Assembly (NCBI RefSeq): GCF_003933745.1
Contig: NZ_RSEB01000004.1
Location: 744,001-808,000 of the forward strand
Source of the DNA: Glycomyces terrestris
GTDB taxonomy: Bacteria; Actinomycetota; Actinomycetes; Mycobacteriales; Micromonosporaceae
Direction: 5' to 3'
Length of the DNA stretch: 64,000 nt
A program made the translations under genes and the position numbers. Within the stretch, counting starts at the first letter, position 1. Every line of letters begins with the position of its first letter. The notes beneath the pieces are model-generated. The model made no database searches and had not been told where the DNA came from. It was given only the letters and a program-made list of their open reading frames with translations. Positions 24,821 through 32,708 of this stretch are shown piece by piece.

Positions 24821-24849
24821 GCATTGCGGAAGCTCTCCTTCCGCAATGC
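24821..24849. promoter_or_regulatory. Operator between WYL regulator and VOC genes
   Basis: A perfect 12-bp inverted repeat (GCATTGCGGAAG, 5-nt spacer, CTTCCGCAATGC). It lies just upstream of TAGCGT (24854-24859), a good -10 box for the VOC gene. Confidence 0.75.
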
Positions 24850-24889
24850 TCCGTAGCGTGGGGTGCAACGACAAACGAAGGAGCACGAC

Positions 24890-25288
24890 ATGCTGCGGGG
24901 ATTCGCCACCGTCACCTATTTCGCCGAGGACCTGGACGCCGCGAAGGCGTGGTACGCCGAGCTGCTCGGCATCGAGGCCTACTTCGAGGTGCCCGGCGGG
25001 TACGCCGAGTTCCGGGTGGGCGACTACGGGCACGAGCTCGGGCTCGTCAAGGGCAGCTGGGCGCCGCACGACATGGCGGCCGCGCCCGGCGGCGCGATCG
25101 CGTACTGGCACGTCGACGACCTCGACGCCGCCATCGCGCGCCTGACCGCGATGGGCGCCGTCGAGCACGAGCCGAAGACCGTGCGCGGGGAGGGCTTCGT
25201 GACCGCGTCCTTCGCGGACCCGTTCGGGAACGTCCTCGGCGTCATGTTCAACCAGCACTACCTCGACGTGCTCGGGGCGCAGCGGTGA
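24890..25288 (+). CDS. VOC (glyoxalase-type) protein
   Basis: A 132-aa vicinal-oxygen-chelate protein with two beta-alpha-beta-beta-beta units (FATVTYFAEDLDAAKAWYAE at 4-23; YWHVDDLDAAIARLTAMG in the second half; PFGNVLGVMFN end). Such proteins act as dioxygenases, lyases or binding proteins. GAAGGAG lies 6 nt before ATG. It overlaps the next gene by GTGA and is the probable target of the divergent WYL regulator. Confidence 0.85.
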   Translation: MLRGFATVTYFAEDLDAAKAWYAELLGIEAYFEVPGGYAEFRVGDYGHELGLVKGSWAPHDMAAAPGGAIAYWHVDDLDAAIARLTAMGAVEHEPKTVRGEGFVTASFADPFGNVLGVMFNQHYLDVLGAQR

Positions 25289-25857
25289 GCGCGCACGAGT
25301 TCGCCGACCTCGCCGCCTGGGAGGCGTGGCTGGAGCGGCACCACGGGGACCGGACCGAGGCGTGGCTGCGGATCGGCAAGCGCCGCACCGCGCTCGCGCT
25401 CATCCGCATCGAGGACGCCATCGACGGCGCGCTGTGCTTCGGCTGGATCGACGGCCAGCGCAAGGCGCTCGACGGCGACTCGTTCCTCCAGCGGTTCTCG
25501 CCGCGCCGGGCCGCGAGCCCGTGGTCGCTGGTGAACCGGGTCAAGGCCGACGGGCTCGTCGCGGCGGGCCGGATGCGGCCGGCGGGCGCGGCCCGGATCG
25601 CCGAGGCGCGGGCCGACGGGCGCTGGGACGCGGCCTACGAGGGGCAGCGCAGCGCCGCCGTCCCGCCGGAGCTGGCCGCTGCGGCCGCGGCGGCGGGCGT
25701 GGAGGAGGCGCTGGCGGCGCTGGGCCGGGGCGAGCGGTACGCGCTCATGCTGCCGGTGCTCCAGGCGCGCACGGCGGCCGCGCGGGAGCGGATCGCGGCG
25801 CGGATCGCCGCCGGGCTCGCCGAGCGGCGGGGGGCGGGCCCGGCCGCGCCGGCGTGA
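25285..25857 (+). CDS. YdeI/OmpD-associated family protein
   Basis: A 190-aa protein with the YdeI signature LCFGWIDGQRKALD and RFSPRRAASPWSLVNR, and a C-terminal bacteriocin-protection-like helix region (ALAALGRGERYALMLPVLQA). Start GTG overlaps the VOC stop by 4 nt, so the two are co-translated. The biochemical role is unknown; relatives are linked to tolerance to peptides or stress. Confidence 0.85.
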   Translation: MSAHEFADLAAWEAWLERHHGDRTEAWLRIGKRRTALALIRIEDAIDGALCFGWIDGQRKALDGDSFLQRFSPRRAASPWSLVNRVKADGLVAAGRMRPAGAARIAEARADGRWDAAYEGQRSAAVPPELAAAAAAAGVEEALAALGRGERYALMLPVLQARTAAARERIAARIAAGLAERRGAGPAAPA

Positions 25858-25890
25858 GCGATGATGGCCGGGTCCGCTAAGGAGGCGACC

Positions 25891-27039
25891 ATGGAGCTAC
25901 CGGGCCCGGCCAAACCGCAGACCACGATCTTCACCGTCATGTCCGCGCTCGCGCAGCGGCACGGGGCGGTGAACCTCGGGCAGGGCTTCCCCGACGAGTC
26001 GGGGCCCGCGCACGTCGTCGAGGCGGCCGTCGCGGCGATGCGGGAGGGCCGCAACCAGTACCCGCCGATGCCGGGCGTCCTGGAGCTGCGGCAGGCGATC
26101 GCGGCCCACCAGCGCGACTGGTACGGGCTGGAGCCGGGCGTCGAGGACGGCGTCGTGGTGACCGCGGGCGCCTCGGAGGCGATCGCGGCCGCGATGCTCG
26201 CGTTCGTGCGCCCGGGCGACGAGGTCGTGGCGATGGAGCCGTTCTACGACTCGTACAAGGCGTCCGTGGAGCTCGCCGGCGGCGCGATCGTGCCGTGGCC
26301 CCTGGAGGCCCCGGAGTTCCGGCCCGACCTGGACCGGCTCGCGGCGCTGGTGAACGACCGCACCCGGCTGCTGCTGGTGAACTCCCCGCACAACCCGACC
26401 GGGACGGTCCTGGACCGGGCCGAGCTGGAGGGGATCGCGCGGATCGCCGTCGAGCGGGACCTGCTCGTGGTCACCGACGAGGTGTACGAGCACCTGGTGT
26501 TCGGCGGCCGGTCGCACGAGCCGATCGCGGCCCTGCCAGGCATGTGGGACCGGACGGTGACGATCGGGTCGGCCGGGAAGACGTTCTCGGTGACCGGCTG
26601 GAAGATCGGGTGGGCGACGGGCCCGGCGGCGCTCGTCGACCGCGTCAAGGGCGTCAAGCAGTACCTGTCGTTCGCGTCGGGGACGCCGTTCCAGTACGGG
26701 ATCGCCGCAGCGCTCGGCTCCGGCCGCGACTACTACGAGGCGTACCTCGCCTCGTACGCCGAGCGGCGCGACCTGCTCGCGCAGGGCCTGGCCGGGCTCG
26801 GGTTCACCGTGTACGAGCCCGAGGGCACGTACTTCATCACCGCCAGCGCGGCCCCGCTCGGGTATGGGGACGGCATGGCGTTCTGCCTGGAGCTGCCGGA
26901 GCGGTGCGGGGTCGTGGCGATCCCGAACCAGGTGTTCTACGCGGACCCCGCGGCGCCGAGGCCGGAGGTCCGCTTCACGTTCTGCAAGCCCCGGGCCGTC
27001 CTGGAGGAGGGCCTGGAGCGCCTGCGCAAGGGCCTCTAG
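25891..27039 (+). CDS. Class I/II PLP aminotransferase (DapC-like)
   Basis: A 382-aa fold-type I aminotransferase. Seen are VNLGQGFPDE (residues 28-37), NSPHNPTG, TDEVYEHLVF and the PLP Lys230 in GSAGKTFSVTGWKIGW, with a C-terminal VRFTFCK. By memory it closely resembles mycobacterial DapC (succinyldiaminopimelate transaminase), but kynurenine and methionine aminotransferases share these motifs, so the substrate is unproven. The ATG at 25891 is fixed by a strong AAGGAGG 5 nt upstream. The stop shares CTAG with the convergent Hsp70 gene. Confidence 0.85.
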   Translation: MELPGPAKPQTTIFTVMSALAQRHGAVNLGQGFPDESGPAHVVEAAVAAMREGRNQYPPMPGVLELRQAIAAHQRDWYGLEPGVEDGVVVTAGASEAIAAAMLAFVRPGDEVVAMEPFYDSYKASVELAGGAIVPWPLEAPEFRPDLDRLAALVNDRTRLLLVNSPHNPTGTVLDRAELEGIARIAVERDLLVVTDEVYEHLVFGGRSHEPIAALPGMWDRTVTIGSAGKTFSVTGWKIGWATGPAALVDRVKGVKQYLSFASGTPFQYGIAAALGSGRDYYEAYLASYAERRDLLAQGLAGLGFTVYEPEGTYFITASAAPLGYGDGMAFCLELPERCGVVAIPNQVFYADPAAPRPEVRFTFCKPRAVLEEGLERLRKGL

Positions 27040-28388
27040 ACGATCACCGACAGGAGCACGAAGAAGACCACGAGCAGGATGATGACGGCCGCGCCGGTCA
27101 CGAGGACGGCGGGCTCCTGCGACAGGGGCCGGCCCGCAGGCGGCTGCTGGTAGGCGGGCTGGGGCTGCGGCGCGGGCTGGTAGTTCGTCTGCGGCGGCAG
27201 CATCTGCGGGGCCTGGACCGGCTGGGGGGCCTGCACGGGCGGGCGCGGGGCCGACATGTGCCCGGCCGGGGAGACGGGCCCGCCGGAGGTCGGGCGGGTC
27301 ATCGGCTGCTGCTCGGTCGGGGCCGGGCCGGAGGCGGCGCGGACCGCGCCCTCGACCACGACGGTCTCGGGCTGCTCGAACGTCTGCGGCGGGACGCCCA
27401 GCTTGGAGTGGATGAGCTGGGAGATCATCGGGATGCGCGAGGAGCCGCCGACGAGGAAGATCCCGACGAGGTCGGCGGGGTTCATGCGCGCGGAGCTGAT
27501 GGCCCGCTGGAGGCAGTCGACGGTCCGCTCCAGCGGCGGGCGGGCGATGTCCTCGAACTCGGCGCGCGTCAGGTGGGCGTCGACCTCGAGCGCGGGCAGG
27601 TGGATGTCGGCGCTCGCGGTGCGCGAGAGCGTCTCCTTGGCGCCGCGCACGTCCTCGTAGAGCATGCGGCGGTAGCGGCGGTCGCGGTCGTCGGCGGGGG
27701 TGAGGAGCCGCTGCCAGTCGGCGGGGTGCGAGGCGCCGTAGGTCTTGCCGAGGTGCTCGACGATGCCGTGGTCGAAGTCGAGGCCGCCGATGTCGCCGAT
27801 GCCCTCCTCGGCGAGGACCTCGAAGCCGGTCTGGGTGCGGCGCACGACCGTGGCGTCGAAGGTGCCGCCGCCGAGGTCGTAGATGGCGAGGGAGCGCCCG
27901 GGCGGGACGGCGGTGCCGAGCACCGACGTGAAGTAGGAGGCCGCGGCGACCGGCTCGGGGATGAGCTGCGGGGCCGGGAGGCCGGCGAGGCGCGCGGAGT
28001 CGACGAGGATGGAGCGGCGGCGCTCGCCCCAGCGCGCCGGGTGGGTGAGGCGGACCTGGCCGGGCATCTGGCCGGCCTGGCGCTGGGCCTCCAGGGCCAC
28101 CTGCTGGAGCACGTACGCGAACACCTGCGGCACCGGGATCTCGGAGGTGCCCAGGAACAGCGAGCCGTCGTCGATGCGGCGCTTCGGGTTCGGCTCGAAC
28201 CGCGCGGGGTCCATGCGGGCGTTGCGCTCGGCGTCGCGGCCGACGAGCATGCGGCCGTCGGAGTTGTAGTAGACCGCCGAGGGCAGGATCGGAGCACCGT
28301 CGAACAGCAGCGGTCGTACGCGTCCGTCGGCCGAACGCAGCACGGCGACGGTGTTCGAGGTTCCGAAGTCGATTCCAAGCACGTGCAT
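27036..28388 (-). CDS. Membrane-anchored Hsp70-family protein
   Basis: A 450-aa protein whose first 340 residues are an Hsp70/actin-fold ATPase: GIDFGTSNT (phosphate 1), YDLGGGTFD (phosphate 2) and IFLVGGSSRIP (adenosine). Instead of the substrate-binding domain there is a Pro/Gln-rich linker (about 350-425) and one C-terminal membrane helix (about 427-450). It therefore faces the cytoplasm from the membrane and cannot bind clients as DnaK does. AGGAG is 8 nt before ATG. It is divergent from rbpA and has no GrpE or J partner beside it. Confidence 0.88.
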   Translation of the reverse strand: MHVLGIDFGTSNTVAVLRSADGRVRPLLFDGAPILPSAVYYNSDGRMLVGRDAERNARMDPARFEPNPKRRIDDGSLFLGTSEIPVPQVFAYVLQQVALEAQRQAGQMPGQVRLTHPARWGERRRSILVDSARLAGLPAPQLIPEPVAAASYFTSVLGTAVPPGRSLAIYDLGGGTFDATVVRRTQTGFEVLAEEGIGDIGGLDFDHGIVEHLGKTYGASHPADWQRLLTPADDRDRRYRRMLYEDVRGAKETLSRTASADIHLPALEVDAHLTRAEFEDIARPPLERTVDCLQRAISSARMNPADLVGIFLVGGSSRIPMISQLIHSKLGVPPQTFEQPETVVVEGAVRAASGPAPTEQQPMTRPTSGGPVSPAGHMSAPRPPVQAPQPVQAPQMLPPQTNYQPAPQPQPAYQQPPAGRPLSQEPAVLVTGAAVIILLVVFFVLLSVIV

Positions 28389-28645
28389 GTGAGAACTCCT
28401 TGTCTGGTGCACACCTTACTGGGCCCGTCCACCCTCGATGCGACCCGTTCGGTGTTCACGCGTCGCTCACGCACCGTTCGCACCCGCTTCGCCCGGGTCG
28501 CGAGCGGCATCTCACGTGCTCGCCCGCGCGGATCGGGGCCCGTGTTGTGTCACACTTCAAGGGGACGTCCGTGGCGGCCGCGACCGCGCCGGGCCACACT
28601 TGGGGGTCCGCGTCGGAACGGCTGCATCAGCGGACGGCCGTGCCG

Positions 28646-28672
28646 GGAAGGATCCGGCCAGGTCCCGGCGTT
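28646..28672 (+). promoter_or_regulatory. SigR-like promoter of rbpA
   Basis: GGAAG (28646-28650) and GTT (28670-28672) are 19 nt apart, close to the SigR consensus GGAAT-N18/19-GTT. rbpA is a known SigR (thiol stress) target in Streptomyces. The leader would be about 110 nt. The remaining gap 28389-28645 shows nothing clear. Confidence 0.55.
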
Positions 28673-28788
28673 GTACGAAGCGAAGGCTCCCAGGATTCGG
28701 CGTGATCCGGGGGCGCGCAGCGCGGCCGGGGACCGACCGGCCCGGCTGCGTGGGTCAGGGCAAGTGCTCAAAGGAAGTGCAGGGGAAC

Positions 28789-29130
28789 ATGGGCGACAGA
28801 ATGCTGAGGGGCTCCCGTCTCGGCGCCGTCAGCTACGAATCGGACCGCAACACGGAGCTGGCGCCCCGCCAGACCCGTGATTACGTGTGCCCGCAGGGCC
28901 ACCGCTTCGAGGTGCCGTTCGCCGTCGAGGCAGAGATCCCGCTCACGTGGGAGTGCCGCCTGGACGGGACCACCGCCAAGCTCGTCGACGGCGAGGAGCC
29001 GGAGACGAAGAAGGTCAAGCCGCCGCGCACCCACTGGGACATGCTGCTGGAGCGCCGGTCGATGGAGGAGCTCGAGGAGATCCTCGACGAGCGCCTCCAG
29101 GAGATGCGCGCCCGCCGCGGCGAGCGCTAG
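28789..29130 (+). CDS. rbpA: RNA polymerase-binding protein RbpA
   Basis: A 113-aa actinobacterial protein that binds the primary sigma factor and RNA polymerase and stabilises the open complex. Recognised by MGDRMLRGSRLGAVSYESDR at the start and KVKPPRTHWDMLLERRS followed by the sigma-interaction helix EELEEILDERL. The core domain keeps CPQGH and WEC, the zinc-type form seen in Streptomyces, whereas the mycobacterial protein has lost Cys there. AGGGG lies 5 nt before ATG. Confidence 0.97.
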   Translation: MGDRMLRGSRLGAVSYESDRNTELAPRQTRDYVCPQGHRFEVPFAVEAEIPLTWECRLDGTTAKLVDGEEPETKKVKPPRTHWDMLLERRSMEELEEILDERLQEMRARRGER

Positions 29131-29140
29131 CGCCTGAGAC

Positions 29141-29686
29141 TCACGGACCCTGGTCGATCGACCGGGGTCCGTTGTCGTACCGCCTCGGCTCGTCCTCGGG
29201 GAAGCGCGGGTCGTCGGCGAAGCGGGGGTCGGCGGCGTCGCGCTCCGCGATCACCTCGCCGTCGATGACGTCGCCGCCGCCGAAGCGCATGACGGGGGTG
29301 CGGGCGGCGATCCAGCGGCCCAGGCCCCGGAAGATGAACCGGGTCGGCGGGAACAGCAGCAGCAGCCCGACGAGGTCGGTGACGAAACCGGGGATGATCA
29401 GGCAGAACGCGCCCGCCAGCGCGTACCCGTTCGGGGGTTCCCGCGACGGGTCGCCGCCCGAGTTGAGGTAGTCGCGGGCGGCCCGGAAGGACTTCCTGCC
29501 GACATGGCCGACGAGTGCGACGCCGAGGGCGGTCGTGCCCGCGAAGATCAGGAACGTGTAGAAGAACCCGACGAGGTAGGCCAGGCCGAAGAAGGCGGCG
29601 GCCTCGGCGACGATCCACACCGCCAGCGCGAGCCTGAGTGCGAACGGGGCCCGCTTCGGTGCCTGCGGCGGATGCTGGTGCGTCAC
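29141..29686 (-). CDS. FxsA family membrane protein
   Basis: A 181-aa protein with three hydrophobic segments (about 15-35, 37-60, 88-115) and the FxsA hallmark GAFCLIIPGFVTDLVGLLLL. E. coli FxsA affects exclusion of phage T7 by F plasmid; the actinobacterial role is unknown. The GTG start overlaps the stop of the mannosyltransferase gene by 4 nt, giving an lnt-ppm-fxsA operon. The acidic C-terminal tail is low complexity (DPRFADDPRFPEDEP). Confidence 0.88.
   Translation of the reverse strand: MTHQHPPQAPKRAPFALRLALAVWIVAEAAAFFGLAYLVGFFYTFLIFAGTTALGVALVGHVGRKSFRAARDYLNSGGDPSREPPNGYALAGAFCLIIPGFVTDLVGLLLLFPPTRFIFRGLGRWIAARTPVMRFGGGDVIDGEVIAERDAADPRFADDPRFPEDEPRRYDNGPRSIDQGP
29143..29172. terminator. 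Bidirectional terminator between rbpA and fxsA
   Basis: A 12-bp stem with one G-U pair (29143-29154 with 29161-29172) and 6-nt loop, beginning 12 nt after the rbpA stop. It overlaps the last ten codons of the convergent fxsA-like gene. Confidence 0.65.
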
Positions 29687-30474
29687 CCCTCGATTCTGCC
29701 ACGGGAGAAGACCCGCCGGAGTTGCCGTGCGCGGTGGGCGAATCCCCACCGGGTCACGTTCCACAGGGCTTCGACCGTGATGGCGCCGTTCATCTTCGAG
29801 GCGCCGGCGCGGCGCTCGGTGAAGACGATGGGGACCTCGCGGATGTCGAACCCGGCCTTGACGGCGCGCCAGGTGAGGTCGATCTGGAAGCAGTAGCCGA
29901 CGGAGTTGACGGTGTCGAGCTGGAGCTTCTGGAGGGCGTCGAGGCGGTAGGCGCGGTAGCCGGCGGTGACGTCCTGGACCTGGAGGCCGAGCATGGCGCG
30001 GGTGTAGATCCCGGCGCAGCGCGAGAGCGCGAGCCGGTGGAGGGCCCAGTTGCGCACGGAGCCGCCGGGGATGTACCGGGAGCCGAGCGAGAGCTCGGCG
30101 CCGTCGGCGATCGCGTCGAGGAGGCGGGGCAGGTCGGCGGGGTCGTGGGAGCCGTCGGCGTCCATCTCGACGACGACGCGGTAGCCGCGCTCCCCCGCCC
30201 ACGCGAACGCGGCGAGGTAGGCGGCGCCGAGGCCCTGCTTCTCGGAGCGGTGGAGGACGTGGACGCGGGGGTGGGCGTCGGCGAGGCGGTCGGCGATGTC
30301 GCCGGTGCCGTCGGGCGAGTTGTCGTCCACGATGAGGACGTCGATGTCCGGGCAGCCGTCGAGGGCGGCCGCGACGGTGGTCTCGATGTTGTCGCGCTCG
30401 TTGTAGGTGGGAATGGCCACAATGGCCGGACCGACATCGCTGCCGGGGACGTTCCGGTCCGGTGATCGACTCAT
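29683..30474 (-). CDS. ppm1: Polyprenol monophosphomannose synthase (GT2)
   Basis: A 263-aa GT2 glycosyltransferase that moves mannose from GDP-mannose to polyprenyl phosphate, the donor for lipoglycans and protein O-mannosylation. Motifs are IPTYNERDNI (about residues 20-29), VDDNSPDGTGD, MDADGSHDP and RRAGASKM. No membrane helices are seen. In M. tuberculosis the activity is fused to Lnt; here lnt is a separate gene ending 12 nt upstream, as in Streptomyces. It is co-translated with fxsA. Confidence 0.92.
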   Translation of the reverse strand: MSRSPDRNVPGSDVGPAIVAIPTYNERDNIETTVAAALDGCPDIDVLIVDDNSPDGTGDIADRLADAHPRVHVLHRSEKQGLGAAYLAAFAWAGERGYRVVVEMDADGSHDPADLPRLLDAIADGAELSLGSRYIPGGSVRNWALHRLALSRCAGIYTRAMLGLQVQDVTAGYRAYRLDALQKLQLDTVNSVGYCFQIDLTWRAVKAGFDIREVPIVFTERRAGASKMNGAITVEALWNVTRWGFAHRARQLRRVFSRGRIEG

Positions 30475-30486
30475 GGGTCCGACTTT

Positions 30487-32175
30487 CTAGGCCTGGCTGC
30501 GGCGGTGCCGGATGTTGATGGCGATTGCGCAGGCCAGGGCCACCAGTGCCGCTCCGGTGAGGACCGCTTCAGGCAGAATACCCATTGTGGTCGCCGGTGT
30601 AAACGAAGCGGGCGAGGCGTCCGCGAGCGTCAGGTCGGTCTGGATGACGGCGGCGGTGTTGAACTCGGTGGCCTGCGAGACCGCTCCGGTGTGGTCGGTG
30701 AAGGCGGAGACGCCGACGGTGGAGGCCATGAGGCCGTCGCGGCCGTGCTCGATGGAGCGGATCTGGACCATCGCGAGCTGCTGCTGCGCCTCCTTCGTGT
30801 CGAAGGTGGCGTTGTTGGTCTGGACGACCATGAGCTGGGCGCCGGCGAGGACGGAGTCGCGGGTCTCGGCGTCGAAGGCGATCTCGAAGCAGATGAGCCC
30901 GGTGATGTCGGCGCCGGCCACGGGGATGACGCCTTCGCTGGTGCCGGGCGCGAAGCCGGCGACGTTGTCGAGGCCCTCGGACATGCGCGGGTCGATCCAC
31001 CCGGCGATGGTGCTGAAGAAGTCCTTGTAGGGGACGTACTCGGCGAAGGGCACCGGGTGGCGCTTGGCGTACATGTGGACGGGCCCGTCCTCGGGATCCC
31101 ACACGATGCTCATGTTGGAGACGGTGCCGTCGTCGTTGTGGACGATGCCGCCGAGGACGATCGGCGCGCCGATCGCGGCCGCCGCGAGGCTGATCCGGTC
31201 GTAGGCGTCCTGGTTCTCGATCGGGTCGATGTCGGAGGCGTTCTCGGGCCAGACGACGAAGTCGGGGCGCTCGGCGCGGCCTTCGTTGACGGCGTCGGCG
31301 AGGTCGAGCGTGCCTTGGACGTGGTTGTCGAGGACGGCGCGGCGCTGCTCGTTGAAGCCGAGGCCCAGGCGCGGGACGTTGCCTTGGACGACGGCCACGT
31401 TGACGGTGCTGCCCGAGCCGGCTGAGTAGAAGTTCACGAACGCCAGCGGCTTGAGCACGGCGAGCGGCCCTGCCGAGACGAGGACGAGCGCTCCGAGGAG
31501 CGCAGCCGTCTTCCCCAGCCATCGCCCCCGTCGCACAGTCACCGAATACCCCACCGTGAGGAGGAGCCCGCCCGCGAGGGCGACGACGAAGCTGAGGAGC
31601 GGCGCGCCGCCGAGCCAGGCGGCGGCCGCGGTGGGGGCGTCGGCCTGGCTGAACGCGAGGCGGGCCCACGGGAAGCCGCCGAAGGGCTGGCGGTCGCGCA
31701 GGGCCTCCTGGGCGACCCAGGCGACGCCGGTGAGCGGGGCCCAGATCCAGCGGTGGCGGTCGATCAGGCGCGAGCAGACGGCGAGGCCGGCGCCGAGGAG
31801 GCCGGTGCCGAGCGCTTCGAGCGCCGAGAGGAACAGCCAGGGCCACTGGCCGACCTGCGTCGAGGACCAGGCCAGGAGCGGCAGGAAGAACGCCATGCCG
31901 TAGACGAAGCCGATGCCGAGGCCCCCGCGCAGGCGGCGGCGGTGGACGGCCGCGCCGAACCCGGCGACGGACACGGCCGCGAGCGGCCAGGCGCCGTAGG
32001 GCGGGAACGCGAGGACGGCGAGCAGGCCGGAGGCGAGGGCGAGGACGAGCGCGGCGGGGAGGCTCAGGCGGCGCCCGAGCGGCGAGGCGACGAGGAGGGC
32101 GAGGCGGCGGGGCCGCGCGGCGGGGGCGTCCCCGGCCGGAGGCGCGTCGCGGACGTCTTCGGTCACGGTGCTCAA
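30487..32175 (-). CDS. lnt: Apolipoprotein N-acyltransferase Lnt
   Basis: A 562-aa membrane enzyme that N-acylates the lipoprotein N-terminal cysteine. An Ala-rich N-terminal extension precedes six or more membrane helices (40-245) and a nitrilase-like domain with the triad Glu311 (VVWPENASD), Lys371 (YAKRHPVPF) and Cys429 (LICFEIAFD). A last helix spans about 535-555. The TTG start is chosen because GAGGAG lies 8 nt before it; a GTG three codons later is the alternative. It heads the lnt-ppm-fxsA operon, which links lipoprotein maturation with mannosylation. Confidence 0.93.
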   Translation of the reverse strand: MSTVTEDVRDAPPAGDAPAARPRRLALLVASPLGRRLSLPAALVLALASGLLAVLAFPPYGAWPLAAVSVAGFGAAVHRRRLRGGLGIGFVYGMAFFLPLLAWSSTQVGQWPWLFLSALEALGTGLLGAGLAVCSRLIDRHRWIWAPLTGVAWVAQEALRDRQPFGGFPWARLAFSQADAPTAAAAWLGGAPLLSFVVALAGGLLLTVGYSVTVRRGRWLGKTAALLGALVLVSAGPLAVLKPLAFVNFYSAGSGSTVNVAVVQGNVPRLGLGFNEQRRAVLDNHVQGTLDLADAVNEGRAERPDFVVWPENASDIDPIENQDAYDRISLAAAAIGAPIVLGGIVHNDDGTVSNMSIVWDPEDGPVHMYAKRHPVPFAEYVPYKDFFSTIAGWIDPRMSEGLDNVAGFAPGTSEGVIPVAGADITGLICFEIAFDAETRDSVLAGAQLMVVQTNNATFDTKEAQQQLAMVQIRSIEHGRDGLMASTVGVSAFTDHTGAVSQATEFNTAAVIQTDLTLADASPASFTPATTMGILPEAVLTGAALVALACAIAINIRHRRSQA

Positions 32176-32273
32176 GTAGGGCGCTCCTCGCTCGTGCGCT
32201 GGCCGGATGGGCGCACCGGCGGCGAGGGGCCCTCGCGGACCGGTGGGGGTCAAGCGTACTGCGGGGACGGCAA

Positions 32274-32303
32274 AGGGGCGTAGCTGTGTCCGGCTACGCC
32301 CCT
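32274..32303. terminator. Hairpin in the lnt upstream gap
   Basis: A perfect 11-bp stem (32274-32284 with 32293-32303) and 8-nt loop. It may terminate transcripts entering from the amidohydrolase side or from an RNA in 32304-32708. Confidence 0.6.
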
Positions 32304-32708
32304 CGCACGGGTTTCTCCCAGTCCCTGTACGGCCGGTGTCCCCTGCCGCGTTCACTGGTGATCTTCGGACCAACTCGCACCCGTCTGGCTGAGCGTCTAC
32401 GAGCTGTTGTCTAGGGATCACTGGTGTCCGCCGCGGGTCCACCACCGGCGACCGGCCCGCCTTCCTCCGCCGACCCCCGCGATCTGGACCTGGCCGCCGG
32501 TGGCAGTGCGGCCGCGCTGCCACCTTGTCCAGTCTGCGTGGGAGCAAAGCAAGTCGAGTCGCCCCCGACGTTCGGCGGGCCACCGTTTCAGGTCTTCCGC
32601 CGAGGACCAGACCACCGTAAGCCAAACAGCGCCGATGGCGTCAACCGGGTCGGAATTTTGGTCCAGCAATTTTTCTCGCGTCGGCGCCGCCGCGGGCGCA
32701 GGTCCAGG
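32304..32708. other. 405-bp gap of lower GC, possible RNA or small gene
   Basis: No convincing gene is seen. Base composition is visibly less GC-rich than the flanks, with runs such as GGAATTTTGG and CAATTTTTCTC near 32665-32690. On the minus strand an 83-codon frame from a TTG (32669-32418) has mixed third positions unlike neighbouring genes and a poor ribosome site. With the hairpin at 32274-32303 downstream on that strand, a structured non-coding RNA is as likely as a peptide. Not assigned to a known RNA family. Confidence 0.4.

Noticed and set aside
32418-32669. 83-aa minus-strand gene
   Set aside because: Third-position composition unlike neighbours, TTG start with poor ribosome site and no recognisable domain; kept only as a possible RNA region.
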